Of a DNA stretch of 64,000 nucleotides, positions 39,897 through 48,361 are shown piece by piece (within the stretch, counting starts at the first letter, position 1; the number at the start of each line of letters is the position of its first letter). The DNA lies in the NCBI RefSeq assembly GCF_900102145.1, contig NZ_FNBC01000006.1, forward strand, positions 1-64,000. Reading direction: 5' to 3'. The notes beneath the pieces are model-generated. The model was given only the letters and a program-made list of their open reading frames with translations, had not been told where the DNA came from and made no database searches. Origin of the DNA: Thermus arciformis (GTDB lineage: Bacteria > Deinococcota > Deinococci > Deinococcales > Thermaceae). The position numbers and the translations under genes are program-made.

Positions 39897-41174
39897 CTCC
39901 TGCACGGCCACCACCCCCACCCGCACCACCCCCCTCTTTCCCTCCAGGAGGGCCAGGCCCCGGGCCAGTTCCTCGGGGGAGGGGAAGGTAGCGTACTCGG
40001 GGGGAAAGCCCGCCTCCAGGAGCCGCTCCCGGGCCTCCTTCCCCAGGCGCTCCAGGACCTCTTGGTTCTTGGCCGGGGTGGAAAGCCGAAAGGTGGCGCT
40101 GGCCAGGACCTTTCCTTTCTCGGCCACCCGCCTTTCGGGGTAAAACCGCACCCGAACCAGAAGCCGCCCCTCCTGGTAGCCCGCCCCCTCGAGGACCGCC
40201 ACCCCGGGGCCCCGCACCTCCTCCTCCAGGAGGAGCTCCACCCCCCGGAAGCCCTGGGAAAGGGCCCGGCGCTCCGCCACCCGCTCCAGGACCACCCGCC
40301 CCTCCTCCGCCCCCAGGCGGACCTCCCCCAGGGAAAGCCCCTGGCTGAGGCGGGCCAGGCGGGCGGAAAGCTGGCCCCGCTCCCCTTGCAAGACCTCCGC
40401 CTGTTGCACCAGGTCCCGCACCCGCTCCTCGGCCCGGCGGAGCTCCTTCCGGGCCTCCTCCAGGCGGGCCCTTAAGGCCTCGGCCTCCGCCTTGAGGGCC
40501 TGGCGCTCCTTCTGGGCCTCCCCCAGCCTGGCCTCCAGGAGGGTCAAGTCGGCCTCGAGGCGGGCCTTTTCCCTTTCCAGGCGTTTCCTTTCCGCCTCCG
40601 CCCGGCGCACCGCCTCCTCCAGGGCCTTGAGGGCCTCCGCCCTCTGGGCGAGAAGGCCCTCCTTCTCCCGGAGGGCCCTTTCCCGCTCCTCCAGGAGGGC
40701 GGTGAGCCGCTTCTTTTCCGCCTCCAAAGCCCTCACCCGGGCCTCCAGGGCGCTGGCCTCGGCCTGAAGGCGCTTCCTTAAGGCGGCCGCCTCCTCTAGG
40801 GCCCGGGAGAGCTCCTTGGCCTCGGAGCGGAGGGCGTTGAGCTCGGCCAGGGCCCGGGAGGCCTCGGCCTCCAGGGCCTCCTTGGCGCGAAGGAGGGCGT
40901 CCCGCTCCGCCTTAAGCCCGTCCCGCTCCTTGCGGACAGCCTCCGCCTCGAGGATGGTCACCCGGGCCTCCCGGAAAACCAGGAGAAAGCCCAGGTAGCT
41001 GAAAAGGGCGATCCCCACCCCGGTGAACACCGCCACCAGGGTGGCCGTCTGCCGGGGCCTCAGGCCGAAGAGGCGGTAGTGGCGCTTCCCGGCCCACTTG
41101 GCCACCTTGTCCCCCAGGTAGGCCACGAAGGCCGAGAGGAAGAGGATGAGGAAAAGAAGCGCCCAGAAGGTCAT
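39804..41174 (-). CDS. DUF3084 coiled-coil membrane protein
   Basis: This 456-residue protein has one hydrophobic segment at residues 1-20 and a second at about 45-70, followed by a very long Glu/Arg/Leu coiled coil (about 75-290) and a globular C-terminal domain. This matches DUF3084, a family without a known role, often predicted to be involved in the cell envelope or in chromosome or cell-division scaffolding. It lies next to the LptB-like ATPase gene, which ends immediately before it starts. Confidence 0.8.
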   Translation of the reverse strand: MTFWALLFLILFLSAFVAYLGDKVAKWAGKRHYRLFGLRPRQTATLVAVFTGVGIALFSYLGFLLVFREARVTILEAEAVRKERDGLKAERDALLRAKEALEAEASRALAELNALRSEAKELSRALEEAAALRKRLQAEASALEARVRALEAEKKRLTALLEERERALREKEGLLAQRAEALKALEEAVRRAEAERKRLEREKARLEADLTLLEARLGEAQKERQALKAEAEALRARLEEARKELRRAEERVRDLVQQAEVLQGERGQLSARLARLSQGLSLGEVRLGAEEGRVVLERVAERRALSQGFRGVELLLEEEVRGPGVAVLEGAGYQEGRLLVRVRFYPERRVAEKGKVLASATFRLSTPAKNQEVLERLGKEARERLLEAGFPPEYATFPSPEELARGLALLEGKRGVVRVGVVAVQELRTSERPLLAFGLLGGPPGPEVPVPTREVP

Positions 41175-41903
41175 CTAAAGCTCGTAGTCCTCTCCCAGGT
41201 AGTGCCGCCTCACCCCCTGGTCCTGGGCGAAGGTCTTGGGGTCGCCGTGGAAGAGGATCTCCCCGTCGTACATCACGTAGACCCGGTCGGTGATGGCCAA
41301 AGTCTCCCGCACGGCGTGGTCCGTGATGAAGACCCCCACGCCGCGCCTCTCCCGGAGCTCGGCGATGACCTTCTGGATCTCCTTGACGTTCTTGGGGTCC
41401 ACCCCGGTGAAGGGCTCGTCCAGGAGGATGAAGTCGGGGTCGGTGGCGAGGGCGCGGGCGATCTCCAGCCTGCGCCTTTCCCCACCGGAGAGGGCGTAGG
41501 CCATCCGGTCCCTGAGGTGGTGGATGGCGAGCTCCTCCAGGAGGGCCTTGGCCTTCTCCAGCCGCTCCTTTTTGGAAAGCGGCTGGAACTCCAGGATGGC
41601 CAGGAGGTTCTCCAAGACCGTCATGCGCCGGAAGGCGCTGGGCTCCTGGGGGAGGTAGCCGAGGCCGAGCCGGGCCCTTTGGTACATGGGCAGGCGGCCG
41701 ATCTCCTGCCCCTTGAGGAAGATCCGCCCCGCGGTGGGCCGGATGAACCCCACCACCATGTAGAAGGTGGTGGTCTTCCCCGCCCCGTTGGGGCCGAAGA
41801 GGGCCACGATCTCGCCCCGCCTGAGGTGGAGGTCCACCCCCTTCACCACCTCCTTCGGGCCGTAGCGCTTCCTGAGTCCTTGGGCCATGAGCTCGCCGTC
41901 CAT
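41175..41903 (-). CDS. lptB: LptB-like ABC transporter ATP-binding protein
   Basis: This 242-residue ATPase has Walker [14 protein letters not shown], the signature [15 protein letters not shown] and Walker [14 protein letters not shown]. The Q-loop region [14 protein letters not shown] is characteristic of LptB, which drives lipopolysaccharide export. Thermus lacks classical lipopolysaccharide, so the cargo here is probably another envelope glycolipid. The next gene downstream, DUF3084, is not a known Lpt partner. Confidence 0.88.
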   Translation of the reverse strand: MDGELMAQGLRKRYGPKEVVKGVDLHLRRGEIVALFGPNGAGKTTTFYMVVGFIRPTAGRIFLKGQEIGRLPMYQRARLGLGYLPQEPSAFRRMTVLENLLAILEFQPLSKKERLEKAKALLEELAIHHLRDRMAYALSGGERRRLEIARALATDPDFILLDEPFTGVDPKNVKEIQKVIAELRERRGVGVFITDHAVRETLAITDRVYVMYDGEILFHGDPKTFAQDQGVRRHYLGEDYEL

Positions 41904-41942
41904 TGCCCCTCAGCGTAAGGCTCGGCCTTTAACCCCGGATGA

Positions 41943-41948
41943 GATAAT
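41943..41948 (+). promoter_or_regulatory. -10 element GATAAT of gltX
   Basis: GATAAT ends 9 nt before the gltX ATG at 41958, consistent with a leaderless or very short leader. Confidence 0.5.
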
Positions 41949-41957
41949 GGGCGAGGT

Positions 41958-43364
41958 ATGGTGGTGACCCGCATCGCCCCAAGCCCCACGGGGGACCCCC
42001 ACGTGGGCACGGCCTACATCGCCCTCTTCAACTACGCCTGGGCCCGGAAGAACGGGGGGCGCTTCATCGTGCGCATTGAGGACACGGACCGCACCCGCTA
42101 CGTCCCCGGGGCCGAGGAGAGGATCCTCGCCGCCTTGAGGTGGCTTGGCCTCACCTACGACGAGGGCCCCGACGTGGGCGGCCCCCACGGGCCCTACCGC
42201 CAGTCGGAACGGCTTCCCCTTTACAAGGGGCACGCCGAGGAGCTCCTCAAGCGGGGGTGGGCCTACCGGGCCTTTGAGACCCCGGAGGAGCTAGAGCAAA
42301 TCCGCAAGGAAAAGGGGGGCTACGACGGGAGGGCCCGGAACATCCCCCCCGAGGAGGCCGAGGAGCGGGCGAGGCGGGGCGAGCCCCACGTGATCCGCCT
42401 CAAGGTGCCCCGCCCCGGGACCACGGAGGTCAAGGACGAGCTACGGGGGGTGGTGGTCTACGACAACCAGGAGATCCCCGACGTGGTCCTCCTCAAGTCC
42501 GACGGCTACCCCACCTACCACCTGGCCAACGTGGTGGACGACCACCTCATGGGGGTCACGGACGTGATCCGGGCGGAGGAGTGGCTCGTCTCCACCCCCA
42601 TCCACGTCCTCCTCTACCGGGCCTTCGGCTGGGAGGCGCCTAGGTTTTACCACATGCCCCTCCTCCGCAACCCCGACAAGACCAAGATCTCCAAGCGCAA
42701 GAGCCACACCTCCTTGGACTGGTACAAGGCGGAGGGGTTTCTGCCCGAGGCCCTGAGGAACTACCTCGGCCTCATGGGGTTTTCCATGCCCGACGGGCGG
42801 GAGATCTTCACCCTCGAGGAGTTCATCCAGGCCTTCACCTGGGAAAGGGTCTCCCTGGGGGGGCCCGTCTTTGACCTGGAGAAGCTCCGCTGGATGAACG
42901 GGAAGTACCTCCGGGAGGTGCTCTCCCTGGAGGAGGTGGCCGAGAGGGTCAAGCCCTTCCTCCGGGAGGCGGGGCTTTCCTGGGAGAGCGAGGCCTACCT
43001 GAGGCGGGCGGTGGAGCTCATGCGCCCCCGGTTTGACACCCTGAAGGAGTTCCCGGAGAAGGCCCGCTACCTCTTCACCGAGGACTACCCCGTTTCGGAG
43101 AAGGCCAAGAGGGCGCTGGAGGAGGGGCTTCCCCTCCTCAGGGAGCTTTACCCCCGCCTAGAGGCCCAGGAGGAGTGGAGCGAGGCCGCCCTCGAGGCCC
43201 TCCTCCGGGGCTTCGCCGCGGAGAAGGGGGTCAAGCTCGGCCAGGTGGCCCAGCCCCTCCGGGCGGCCCTCACGGGGAGCCTGGAGACCCCGGGCCTCTT
43301 TGAGATCCTGGCCCTCCTTGGGAAGGGGCGGGCGCTTTCCCGCCTGGCGCGGGTCCTCTCGTGA
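41958..43364 (+). CDS. gltX: Glutamyl-tRNA synthetase
   Basis: This 468-residue class I synthetase charges tRNA-Glu. The HIGH-type motif is in IAPSPTGDPHVGTAY (residues 6-20) and the KMSKS-type motif is KISKRK (about 243-248). Length and sequence match the well-studied T. thermophilus enzyme. Confidence 0.97.
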   Translation: MVVTRIAPSPTGDPHVGTAYIALFNYAWARKNGGRFIVRIEDTDRTRYVPGAEERILAALRWLGLTYDEGPDVGGPHGPYRQSERLPLYKGHAEELLKRGWAYRAFETPEELEQIRKEKGGYDGRARNIPPEEAEERARRGEPHVIRLKVPRPGTTEVKDELRGVVVYDNQEIPDVVLLKSDGYPTYHLANVVDDHLMGVTDVIRAEEWLVSTPIHVLLYRAFGWEAPRFYHMPLLRNPDKTKISKRKSHTSLDWYKAEGFLPEALRNYLGLMGFSMPDGREIFTLEEFIQAFTWERVSLGGPVFDLEKLRWMNGKYLREVLSLEEVAERVKPFLREAGLSWESEAYLRRAVELMRPRFDTLKEFPEKARYLFTEDYPVSEKAKRALEEGLPLLRELYPRLEAQEEWSEAALEALLRGFAAEKGVKLGQVAQPLRAALTGSLETPGLFEILALLGKGRALSRLARVLS

Positions 43365-43383
43365 AGAAAACCGCAAACCCGGG

Positions 43384-43389
43384 TATACT
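43384..43389 (+). promoter_or_regulatory. -10 element TATACT of the small exported protein
   Basis: TATACT ends 7 nt before the ATG at 43397, a leaderless arrangement. Confidence 0.6.
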
Positions 43390-43396
43390 CAGGGGG

Positions 43397-43837
43397 ATGA
43401 AGCGGCTTCTTCTCGCCCTCGGCCTCCTCCTGGGCCTCGCCCACGCCCAGGGGGCCATCGGGATGCGCTTCGGCTACGGGGAAGGCCTCGGCCTCACCTT
43501 CGGGGCCGGGGTGGAAAACCGCCTGCGGCAAAACCTTTCGGGTCGGCTCCTCGCGGAGCTTGCCCCGGCGGCCCCGGGGCTTGCCCTGGAAGCGAGCCTC
43601 CTCTTCAAGCCGGACCTGGGCCAGTACGACCCCAGCCTCCAGGGCCTCCTCCCCTACTTCGGCGGGGGCCTAAGCGGCCTCGTGGGGCCCGCGCCCACCC
43701 TGGGGGTGAGCTTCACCCTGGGGCTGGAAGGGCTTTTAGACCCTTACACGGGCCTTTTCGCCGAGGGCACCTACGTCTACGGGTTCGCGGAGTTTCCCAA
43801 GGTCTGGCGCCTGGCCCTGGGGGCGAACTTCCGCTAG
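43397..43837 (+). CDS. Exported glycine-rich beta-structured protein (outer-membrane-like)
   Basis: This 146-residue protein has a signal peptide MKRLLLALGLLLGLAHA, cleaved before Gln18. The mature part alternates hydrophobic and small residues in short strands (MRFGYGEGLGLTFGAGVE, LGVSFTLGLEGL, LFAEGTYVYGF) and ends in an aromatic-containing strand, like a small outer-membrane beta barrel. No family is recognised. The ATG at 43397 is set by the promoter; the frame extends 12 codons upstream. It abuts ftsY without a gap. Confidence 0.7.
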   Translation: MKRLLLALGLLLGLAHAQGAIGMRFGYGEGLGLTFGAGVENRLRQNLSGRLLAELAPAAPGLALEASLLFKPDLGQYDPSLQGLLPYFGGGLSGLVGPAPTLGVSFTLGLEGLLDPYTGLFAEGTYVYGFAEFPKVWRLALGANFR

Positions 43838-44755
43838 ATGGCCGGTTTCTTTGAGCGCCTAAAGGCGGGCCTCGCCAAGACCCGAGAGAGGCTCCTCAAG
43901 GCCATCCCCTGGGGCGGCGACCCCGAGGAGGTCCTGGAGGAGCTGGAGATGGCCCTCCTCGCCGCCGACGTGGGCCTCGAGGCCACGGAAGAACTCCTGA
44001 AGGAGGTTCGGGCCTCGGGGCGCAAGGACCTGAAGGAGGCGGTGAAGGAGAAGCTCGTCCAGATGCTGGAGCCGGACGAGCGGCGGGCCACCCTGCGCAA
44101 GCTCGGCTTCAACCCGCAAAAGCCCAAGGCCGTGGAGCCCAAGGGGCGCGTGGTCCTGGTGGTGGGGGTGAACGGGGTGGGCAAGACCACCACCGTCGCC
44201 AAGCTGGGCCGCTACTACCAAGGCCTGGGCAAAAAGGTGCTCCTCTGCGCCGGGGACACCTTCCGCGCCGCGGGGGGCACCCAGCTCGCTGAGTGGGGGA
44301 AGCGCCTCGGGATCCCGGTGATCCAAGGGGCGGAGGGCGCCGACCCCGCCGCCCTCGCCTTTGACGCCGCCCAGGCCAGGAAGGCCCGGGGCCTGGACCT
44401 CCTCTTCGTGGACACCGCGGGCCGCCTCCACACCAAGCAGGGCCTCATGGAGGAACTCAAGAAGGTGAAGCGGGCCATCGCCAAGGCCGACCCCGGGGAG
44501 CCTGGGGAGGTGTGGCTCGTGCTGGACGCCGTCACCGGGCAAAACGGCCTGGAGCAGGCCAAGCGCTTCCACGAGGCCTTGGGCCTCACCGGGGTCATCG
44601 TCACCAAGCTGGACGGGACGGCGAAGGGCGGGGTCCTGGTCCCCATCGTCCGCACCCTCAAGGTGCCCATCCGCTTCGTCGGCGTGGGGGAAGGCCCGGA
44701 CGACCTCCAGCCCTTTGACCCCGAGGCCTTCGTGGAGGCCCTCCTCGAGGCCTAA
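43838..44755 (+). CDS. ftsY: Signal recognition particle receptor FtsY
   Basis: This 305-residue SRP-family GTPase docks ribosome-SRP complexes at the membrane. The N domain covers about residues 1-85, with an amphipathic start MAGFFERLKAGL for membrane binding. The G domain has GVNGVGKTTTVAKLG (109-123), DTAGRLHTK and TKLDGTAKGG. It lacks the long acidic A domain of E. coli FtsY. Confidence 0.96.
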   Translation: MAGFFERLKAGLAKTRERLLKAIPWGGDPEEVLEELEMALLAADVGLEATEELLKEVRASGRKDLKEAVKEKLVQMLEPDERRATLRKLGFNPQKPKAVEPKGRVVLVVGVNGVGKTTTVAKLGRYYQGLGKKVLLCAGDTFRAAGGTQLAEWGKRLGIPVIQGAEGADPAALAFDAAQARKARGLDLLFVDTAGRLHTKQGLMEELKKVKRAIAKADPGEPGEVWLVLDAVTGQNGLEQAKRFHEALGLTGVIVTKLDGTAKGGVLVPIVRTLKVPIRFVGVGEGPDDLQPFDPEAFVEALLEA

Positions 44756-44803
44756 GCGCCCGCCTTCCCAAGGCCCCTTGAGAACCCTTTGCCGGGGCCC
44801 CCG

Positions 44804-44821
44804 TGCTGGCTTGCGCCAGCA
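44804..44821. repeat. REP-like hairpin, copy 1 (CTGGCTTGCGCCAG core)
   Basis: TGCTGGC-TTGC-GCCAGCA forms a perfect 7-bp stem. The same 14-nt core occurs at 62550-62563 in another intergenic region. It borders a probable gene remnant on the minus strand. Confidence 0.5.
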
Positions 44822-44893
44822 TGTGAAAACCCTCCGCCCCTCTTCCCAATAGAAGTCCTCCCCCTCCTTAAGCTCCAGGGAAGCCTCCTCCAT
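44822..44893 (-). pseudogene. Truncated DUF5522-like gene remnant
   Basis: On the minus strand an ATG at 44893 opens 24 codons containing EDFYWEEGRRVFT, which resembles the start of DUF5522 proteins. In that family this is followed by a histidine and cysteine cluster (CC..CRHCPY). Here the similarity stops exactly where the hairpin 44804-44821 begins, and the frame then runs into ftsY antisense. I interpret this as a remnant, probably not functional. Confidence 0.4.
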
Positions 44894-44909
44894 GGCCCCA
44901 GTTTGGGAG

Positions 44910-44915
44910 TATGCT
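44910..44915 (+). promoter_or_regulatory. -10 element TATGCT of the dsbB-like gene
   Basis: TATGCT ends 7 nt before the GTG at 44923. It argues against the in-frame ATG at 44911, which lies inside the hexamer. Confidence 0.55.
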
Positions 44916-44922
44916 ACCCCCT

Positions 44923-45333
44923 GTGAAGCGCGCTCCCCTTCTCCTCGCCTTCGCCTGGGTGGTGGCCCTGGTGGCCACCCTGGGAAGCCTCTACTACTCC
45001 GAGGTGCGGCTCTTCCTGCCCTGCGAGCTCTGCTGGTACCAGCGGATCTTCATGTACCCCCAGGCGGTGATCCTGGGCCTTGCCCTTTGGCGGCAGGACT
45101 TCGGGATCTGGCCCTACAGCCTGGCCCTCTCCCTCCTCGGCGGAAGCGTGAGCGCCCTCCACCTCACCCAGGAGTGGTTCCCGGGGCTCTTCCCCCTGGC
45201 CTGCAAACCCCCCGTGCCCTGCAGCGTGGAGTACATCCCCCAGTTTCCCATCCCCCTGCAAGCCCTCATCGCCTTCCTCCTCATCGCCTTCAGCATGGCC
45301 CTCCTTTCCCGGGAAGCCCGCGGTAGGGGATGA
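44923..45333 (+). CDS. Disulfide bond formation protein, DsbB/BdbC family
   Basis: This 136-residue protein has four membrane helices and reoxidises a periplasmic thiol oxidase by passing electrons to quinone. The first redox pair is in [10 protein letters not shown] and the second is the cysteine pair in [13 protein letters not shown], so both disulfides of the family are present. The short length fits BdbC. It overlaps rnhA by 4 nt. Confidence 0.9.
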   Translation: MKRAPLLLAFAWVVALVATLGSLYYSEVRLFLPCELCWYQRIFMYPQAVILGLALWRQDFGIWPYSLALSLLGGSVSALHLTQEWFPGLFPLACKPPVPCSVEYIPQFPIPLQALIAFLLIAFSMALLSREARGRG

Positions 45334-45815
45334 AGCGGGTGGCGCTTTTCACCGACGGGGCCTGCCTGGGAAACCCCGGCCCCGGGGGGTGGGCGGCCCT
45401 CCTCCGCTTTAACGCCCACGAGAGGCTCCTCTCCGGGGGAGAGCCTTGCACCACCAACAACCGCATGGAGCTCAAGGCGGCCATAGAGGGCCTGAAGGCC
45501 TTGAAGGAGCCCTGCGAGGTGGACCTCCACACCGACAGCCACTACCTCAAGAAGGCCTTCACGGAAGGCTGGCTAGAAAGATGGCAAAAAAGTGGCTGGA
45601 GGACGGCGGAGGGCAAGCCCGTGAAAAACCGCGACCTCTGGGAGGCCCTCCTCCTCGCCCTGGCCCCCCACCGGGTGCGCTTCCACTTCGTGAAGGGGCA
45701 CACGGGCCACCCGGAGAACGAGCGGGTGGACCGGGAGGCGAGGCGCCAGGCCCAAGCCCAGGCCAAGACGCCCTGCCCGCCCCAGGTCCCCACGCTTTTC
45801 CACGAAGAGGCATAA
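45330..45815 (+). CDS. rnhA: Ribonuclease HI
   Basis: This 161-residue enzyme cleaves RNA in RNA-DNA hybrids. The catalytic residues are Asp9 ([16 protein letters not shown]), Glu47 (NNRMELKA), Asp69 (HTDSHYL) and Asp134 (NERVDREAR), with His124 in KGHTGHPEN. The ATG at 45330 overlaps the dsbB-like gene stop; the form I remember from HB8 has a few more residues at the N-terminus, which this sequence does not support. Confidence 0.96.
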   Translation: MKRVALFTDGACLGNPGPGGWAALLRFNAHERLLSGGEPCTTNNRMELKAAIEGLKALKEPCEVDLHTDSHYLKKAFTEGWLERWQKSGWRTAEGKPVKNRDLWEALLLALAPHRVRFHFVKGHTGHPENERVDREARRQAQAQAKTPCPPQVPTLFHEEA

Positions 45816-45821
45816 AAGCGT

Positions 45822-45827
45822 TATAAT
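45822..45827 (+). promoter_or_regulatory. -10 element TATAAT of the carboxylase gene
   Basis: A consensus TATAAT ends 6 nt before the ATG at 45834; leaderless. Confidence 0.65.
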
Positions 45828-45833
45828 CGGGCC

Positions 45834-47495
45834 ATGCTGGAAACCGCCCTGCGCCCGGAGGACCGGGAAAGCCCCGCCTTCAAGGCCAACAAGGACGCCT
45901 GGGTGGCCCTGGTGCGGGACTTCAGGGAAAGCCTGGAAAGGGTGCGCCAAGGCGGCGGCCCCAAGGCCATAGAGCGCCAGCACAAAAAGGGCCGCCTCAC
46001 CGCCAGGGAGCGCATTCAAAAGCTCATTGACCCCGGCACGGAGTTCTACGAGCTCATGGCCTTCGCCGGCTTGGGCATGTACGAGGAGTGGAGCGGGGCC
46101 CCGGCGGGGGGGGTCATCACGGGGATCGGGCAGATCGCGGGCCGGGACTGGATGATCATCGCCAACGACGCCACGGTGAAGGCCGGGGCCTTCTTCCCCA
46201 TCACCGCGAAGAAGGTGATCCGGGCCCAGACCATCGCCCTGGAAAACCGCATCCCCACGGTCTACCTGGTGGACTCCGCCGGGGTCTTCCTGCCCCTCCA
46301 GGACGAGGTCTTCCCCGACCAGGACGACTTTGGCCGCATCTTCTACCTGAACGCCCGCATGTCGGCCCTGGGGATCCCCCAGATCTCGGCCATCATGGGG
46401 AACTGCGTGGCCGGGGGGGCCTACCTCCCGGTGATGACGGACGTCCTCATCATGACGGAGGGGAGCGGCCTCTACCTCGCGGGCCCCGCCCTGGTGAAGG
46501 CGGCCATCGGCCAGGAGGTCTCTTCCGAGGAGCTCGGGGGGGCGAGGATGCACCTCGAGGTCTCGGGGACGGTGGACTTCTACGAGCCCACGGACGAGGC
46601 GGCTTTGGCGCGCATACGGGAGCTCGCCGCCCTCTACCCGCCCCCCCGCCTCGCCCCCTGGGCGGAAGGGCGGAAGGCGCCAAGGGAGCCCCTCTACCCC
46701 ATAGAGGACCTCTACGGCCTCGTCTCCCCCGACGGCTCCCGGCCCTACGACCTCAAGGAGGTGATCGCCCGGATCGTGGACGGCTCGGAGTTTCTGGAGT
46801 ACAAGGGGGGGTACGGGGAGACCCTGGTCACGGGCTTCGCCCGGATCGGGGGCTTTCCGGTGGGCATCGTGGGGAACCAGCGCCTCGTCCTGAAGAAGAA
46901 GGGGCGGATTGAGGTGGGGGGGGTCATCTACGCCGAGGCGGCGGACAAGGCGGCCCGGTTCATCCTCGAGGTCAACCAGATGAACATCCCCCTCCTCTTC
47001 CTCCAGGACGTGACGGGCTTCATGGTGGGCAAGGAGTCGGAGCAGGCGGGGATCATAAGGCGGGGGGCCAAGCTGGTGAACGCCGTCAGCAACTCCGTGG
47101 TGCCCAAGATCACCCTGATCCTCGGGGGGTCCTTCGGGGCGGGGAACTACGCCCTCGCGGGCAAGGCCTACGCCCCCCGGTTCCTCTTCGCCTGGCCCAG
47201 CGCCAAGTACGCCGTGATGGGCGGGGCCCAGGCGGCGAAGACCCTTCTGGAGCTTGAGGTGGAGAAGCTCAGGCGGGAAGGGAAGGAGCCCTCGGACGAG
47301 GAGCTCAAGGAGCTTTACGAGCGCATCAAGGGCCGCTACGAGGAGACCCTGGACCCCCGGTACGCCGCCGCGAGGCTTTGGGTGGACGCCGTCATCTTCC
47401 CCCACGAGACCCGGAAGTGGCTCATCCGGGCCCTCGAGGCCTGCGCCCTGAACCCCGAGCGGGAGCCCTTCCGCATCGGGGTCTTCCAGGTGTAG
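45834..47495 (+). CDS. mccB: Methylcrotonyl-CoA carboxylase, carboxyltransferase (beta) subunit
   Basis: This 553-residue carboxyltransferase moves carboxyl from biotin to 3-methylcrotonyl-CoA in leucine breakdown. PAGGVITGIGQIAGRD, DSAGVFLPLQDEVFPD and MGNCVAGGAYLPVM form the acyl-CoA and biotin sites; the FLPLQDEVFPD segment is typical of methylcrotonyl- rather than propionyl-CoA carboxylase. HMG-CoA lyase follows, supporting this assignment. The biotin carboxylase subunit is not in the window. Confidence 0.88.
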   Translation: MLETALRPEDRESPAFKANKDAWVALVRDFRESLERVRQGGGPKAIERQHKKGRLTARERIQKLIDPGTEFYELMAFAGLGMYEEWSGAPAGGVITGIGQIAGRDWMIIANDATVKAGAFFPITAKKVIRAQTIALENRIPTVYLVDSAGVFLPLQDEVFPDQDDFGRIFYLNARMSALGIPQISAIMGNCVAGGAYLPVMTDVLIMTEGSGLYLAGPALVKAAIGQEVSSEELGGARMHLEVSGTVDFYEPTDEAALARIRELAALYPPPRLAPWAEGRKAPREPLYPIEDLYGLVSPDGSRPYDLKEVIARIVDGSEFLEYKGGYGETLVTGFARIGGFPVGIVGNQRLVLKKKGRIEVGGVIYAEAADKAARFILEVNQMNIPLLFLQDVTGFMVGKESEQAGIIRRGAKLVNAVSNSVVPKITLILGGSFGAGNYALAGKAYAPRFLFAWPSAKYAVMGGAQAAKTLLELEVEKLRREGKEPSDEELKELYERIKGRYEETLDPRYAAARLWVDAVIFPHETRKWLIRALEACALNPEREPFRIGVFQV

Positions 47496-47506
47496 GGGGG
47501 GAAGGC

Positions 47507-48361
47507 ATGGAGGCCAAGTGGGTGGAGTGCCCCAGGGACGCCTGGCAGGGGTTTTCCCGCTTCATCCCCACCGAGGAGAAGGTGGCCTTCCTGAAGGGGC
47601 TTCTCGCGGCGGGCTTCCGCCACCTGGACCTCACGAGCTTCGTCTCCCCCAAGTGGGTGCCGCAGATGGCGGACGCCGAAGCGGTGTTAAGCGCCCTCCC
47701 GCCCCCAGGGGGGCGCACCTACCTCGCCATCGTGGCCAACGAGAAGGGCCTGGAAAGGGCCCTCGCCACCCCCAACCTCACCCACGTGGGCTACCCCTTC
47801 TCCCTCTCCGAGACCTTCCAGCGGAGGAACACGAACCGCTCCATAGAGGCCTCCTGGCCCCTGGTGGCGGAGATGGTGGAGAGGACGCGGGGGCGGCTTG
47901 GCCTCGTGGTCTACCTCTCCATGGCCTTCGGCAACCCCTACGGGGACCCCTGGGGCGTGGAAGCGGTGCTGGAGGCCATCGGGCGGCTAAGGGAGCTGGG
48001 GGTGCGGGAGATCGCCCTGGCGGACACCTACGGGGTGGCGGAGGCCCAGCGCATCCGCGAGGTGCTGGAGAAGGCGGTGGCCCGCTTCGGCCCAGGGGGC
48101 CTCGGGGCCCACCTCCACGCCCGGCCCGAAGAGGCCTTGGCCAAGGCGGAGGCCGTCTTGGAGGCCGGGGTCTTCTGGTTGGAAGGGGCCCTGGCGGGGG
48201 TGGGGGGGTGCCCCTTCGCCGGGGACGAACTGGTGGGCAACCTGCCCACGGAAAGGGTCCTCCCCTTCCTGGAGGCCAGGGGACTCGCCACGGGGGTGGA
48301 CCTAAGCCGCCTCCCCCATTTGGCGGAGGAGGCGGCGCGGCTTAAGCTCCGGTACGCCTAA
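47507..48361 (+). CDS. Hydroxymethylglutaryl-CoA lyase
   Basis: This 284-residue TIM-barrel enzyme splits HMG-CoA into acetyl-CoA and acetoacetate, the last step of leucine degradation. It has TSFVSPKWVPQMADAE and the catalytic cysteine loop GVGGCPFAGDELVGN. The ATG at 47507 is 11 nt after the carboxylase stop, with GGGGGGAAGG upstream. Its TAA overlaps the stop of the convergent oxidoreductase gene. Confidence 0.9.
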   Translation: MEAKWVECPRDAWQGFSRFIPTEEKVAFLKGLLAAGFRHLDLTSFVSPKWVPQMADAEAVLSALPPPGGRTYLAIVANEKGLERALATPNLTHVGYPFSLSETFQRRNTNRSIEASWPLVAEMVERTRGRLGLVVYLSMAFGNPYGDPWGVEAVLEAIGRLRELGVREIALADTYGVAEAQRIREVLEKAVARFGPGGLGAHLHARPEEALAKAEAVLEAGVFWLEGALAGVGGCPFAGDELVGNLPTERVLPFLEARGLATGVDLSRLPHLAEEAARLKLRYA

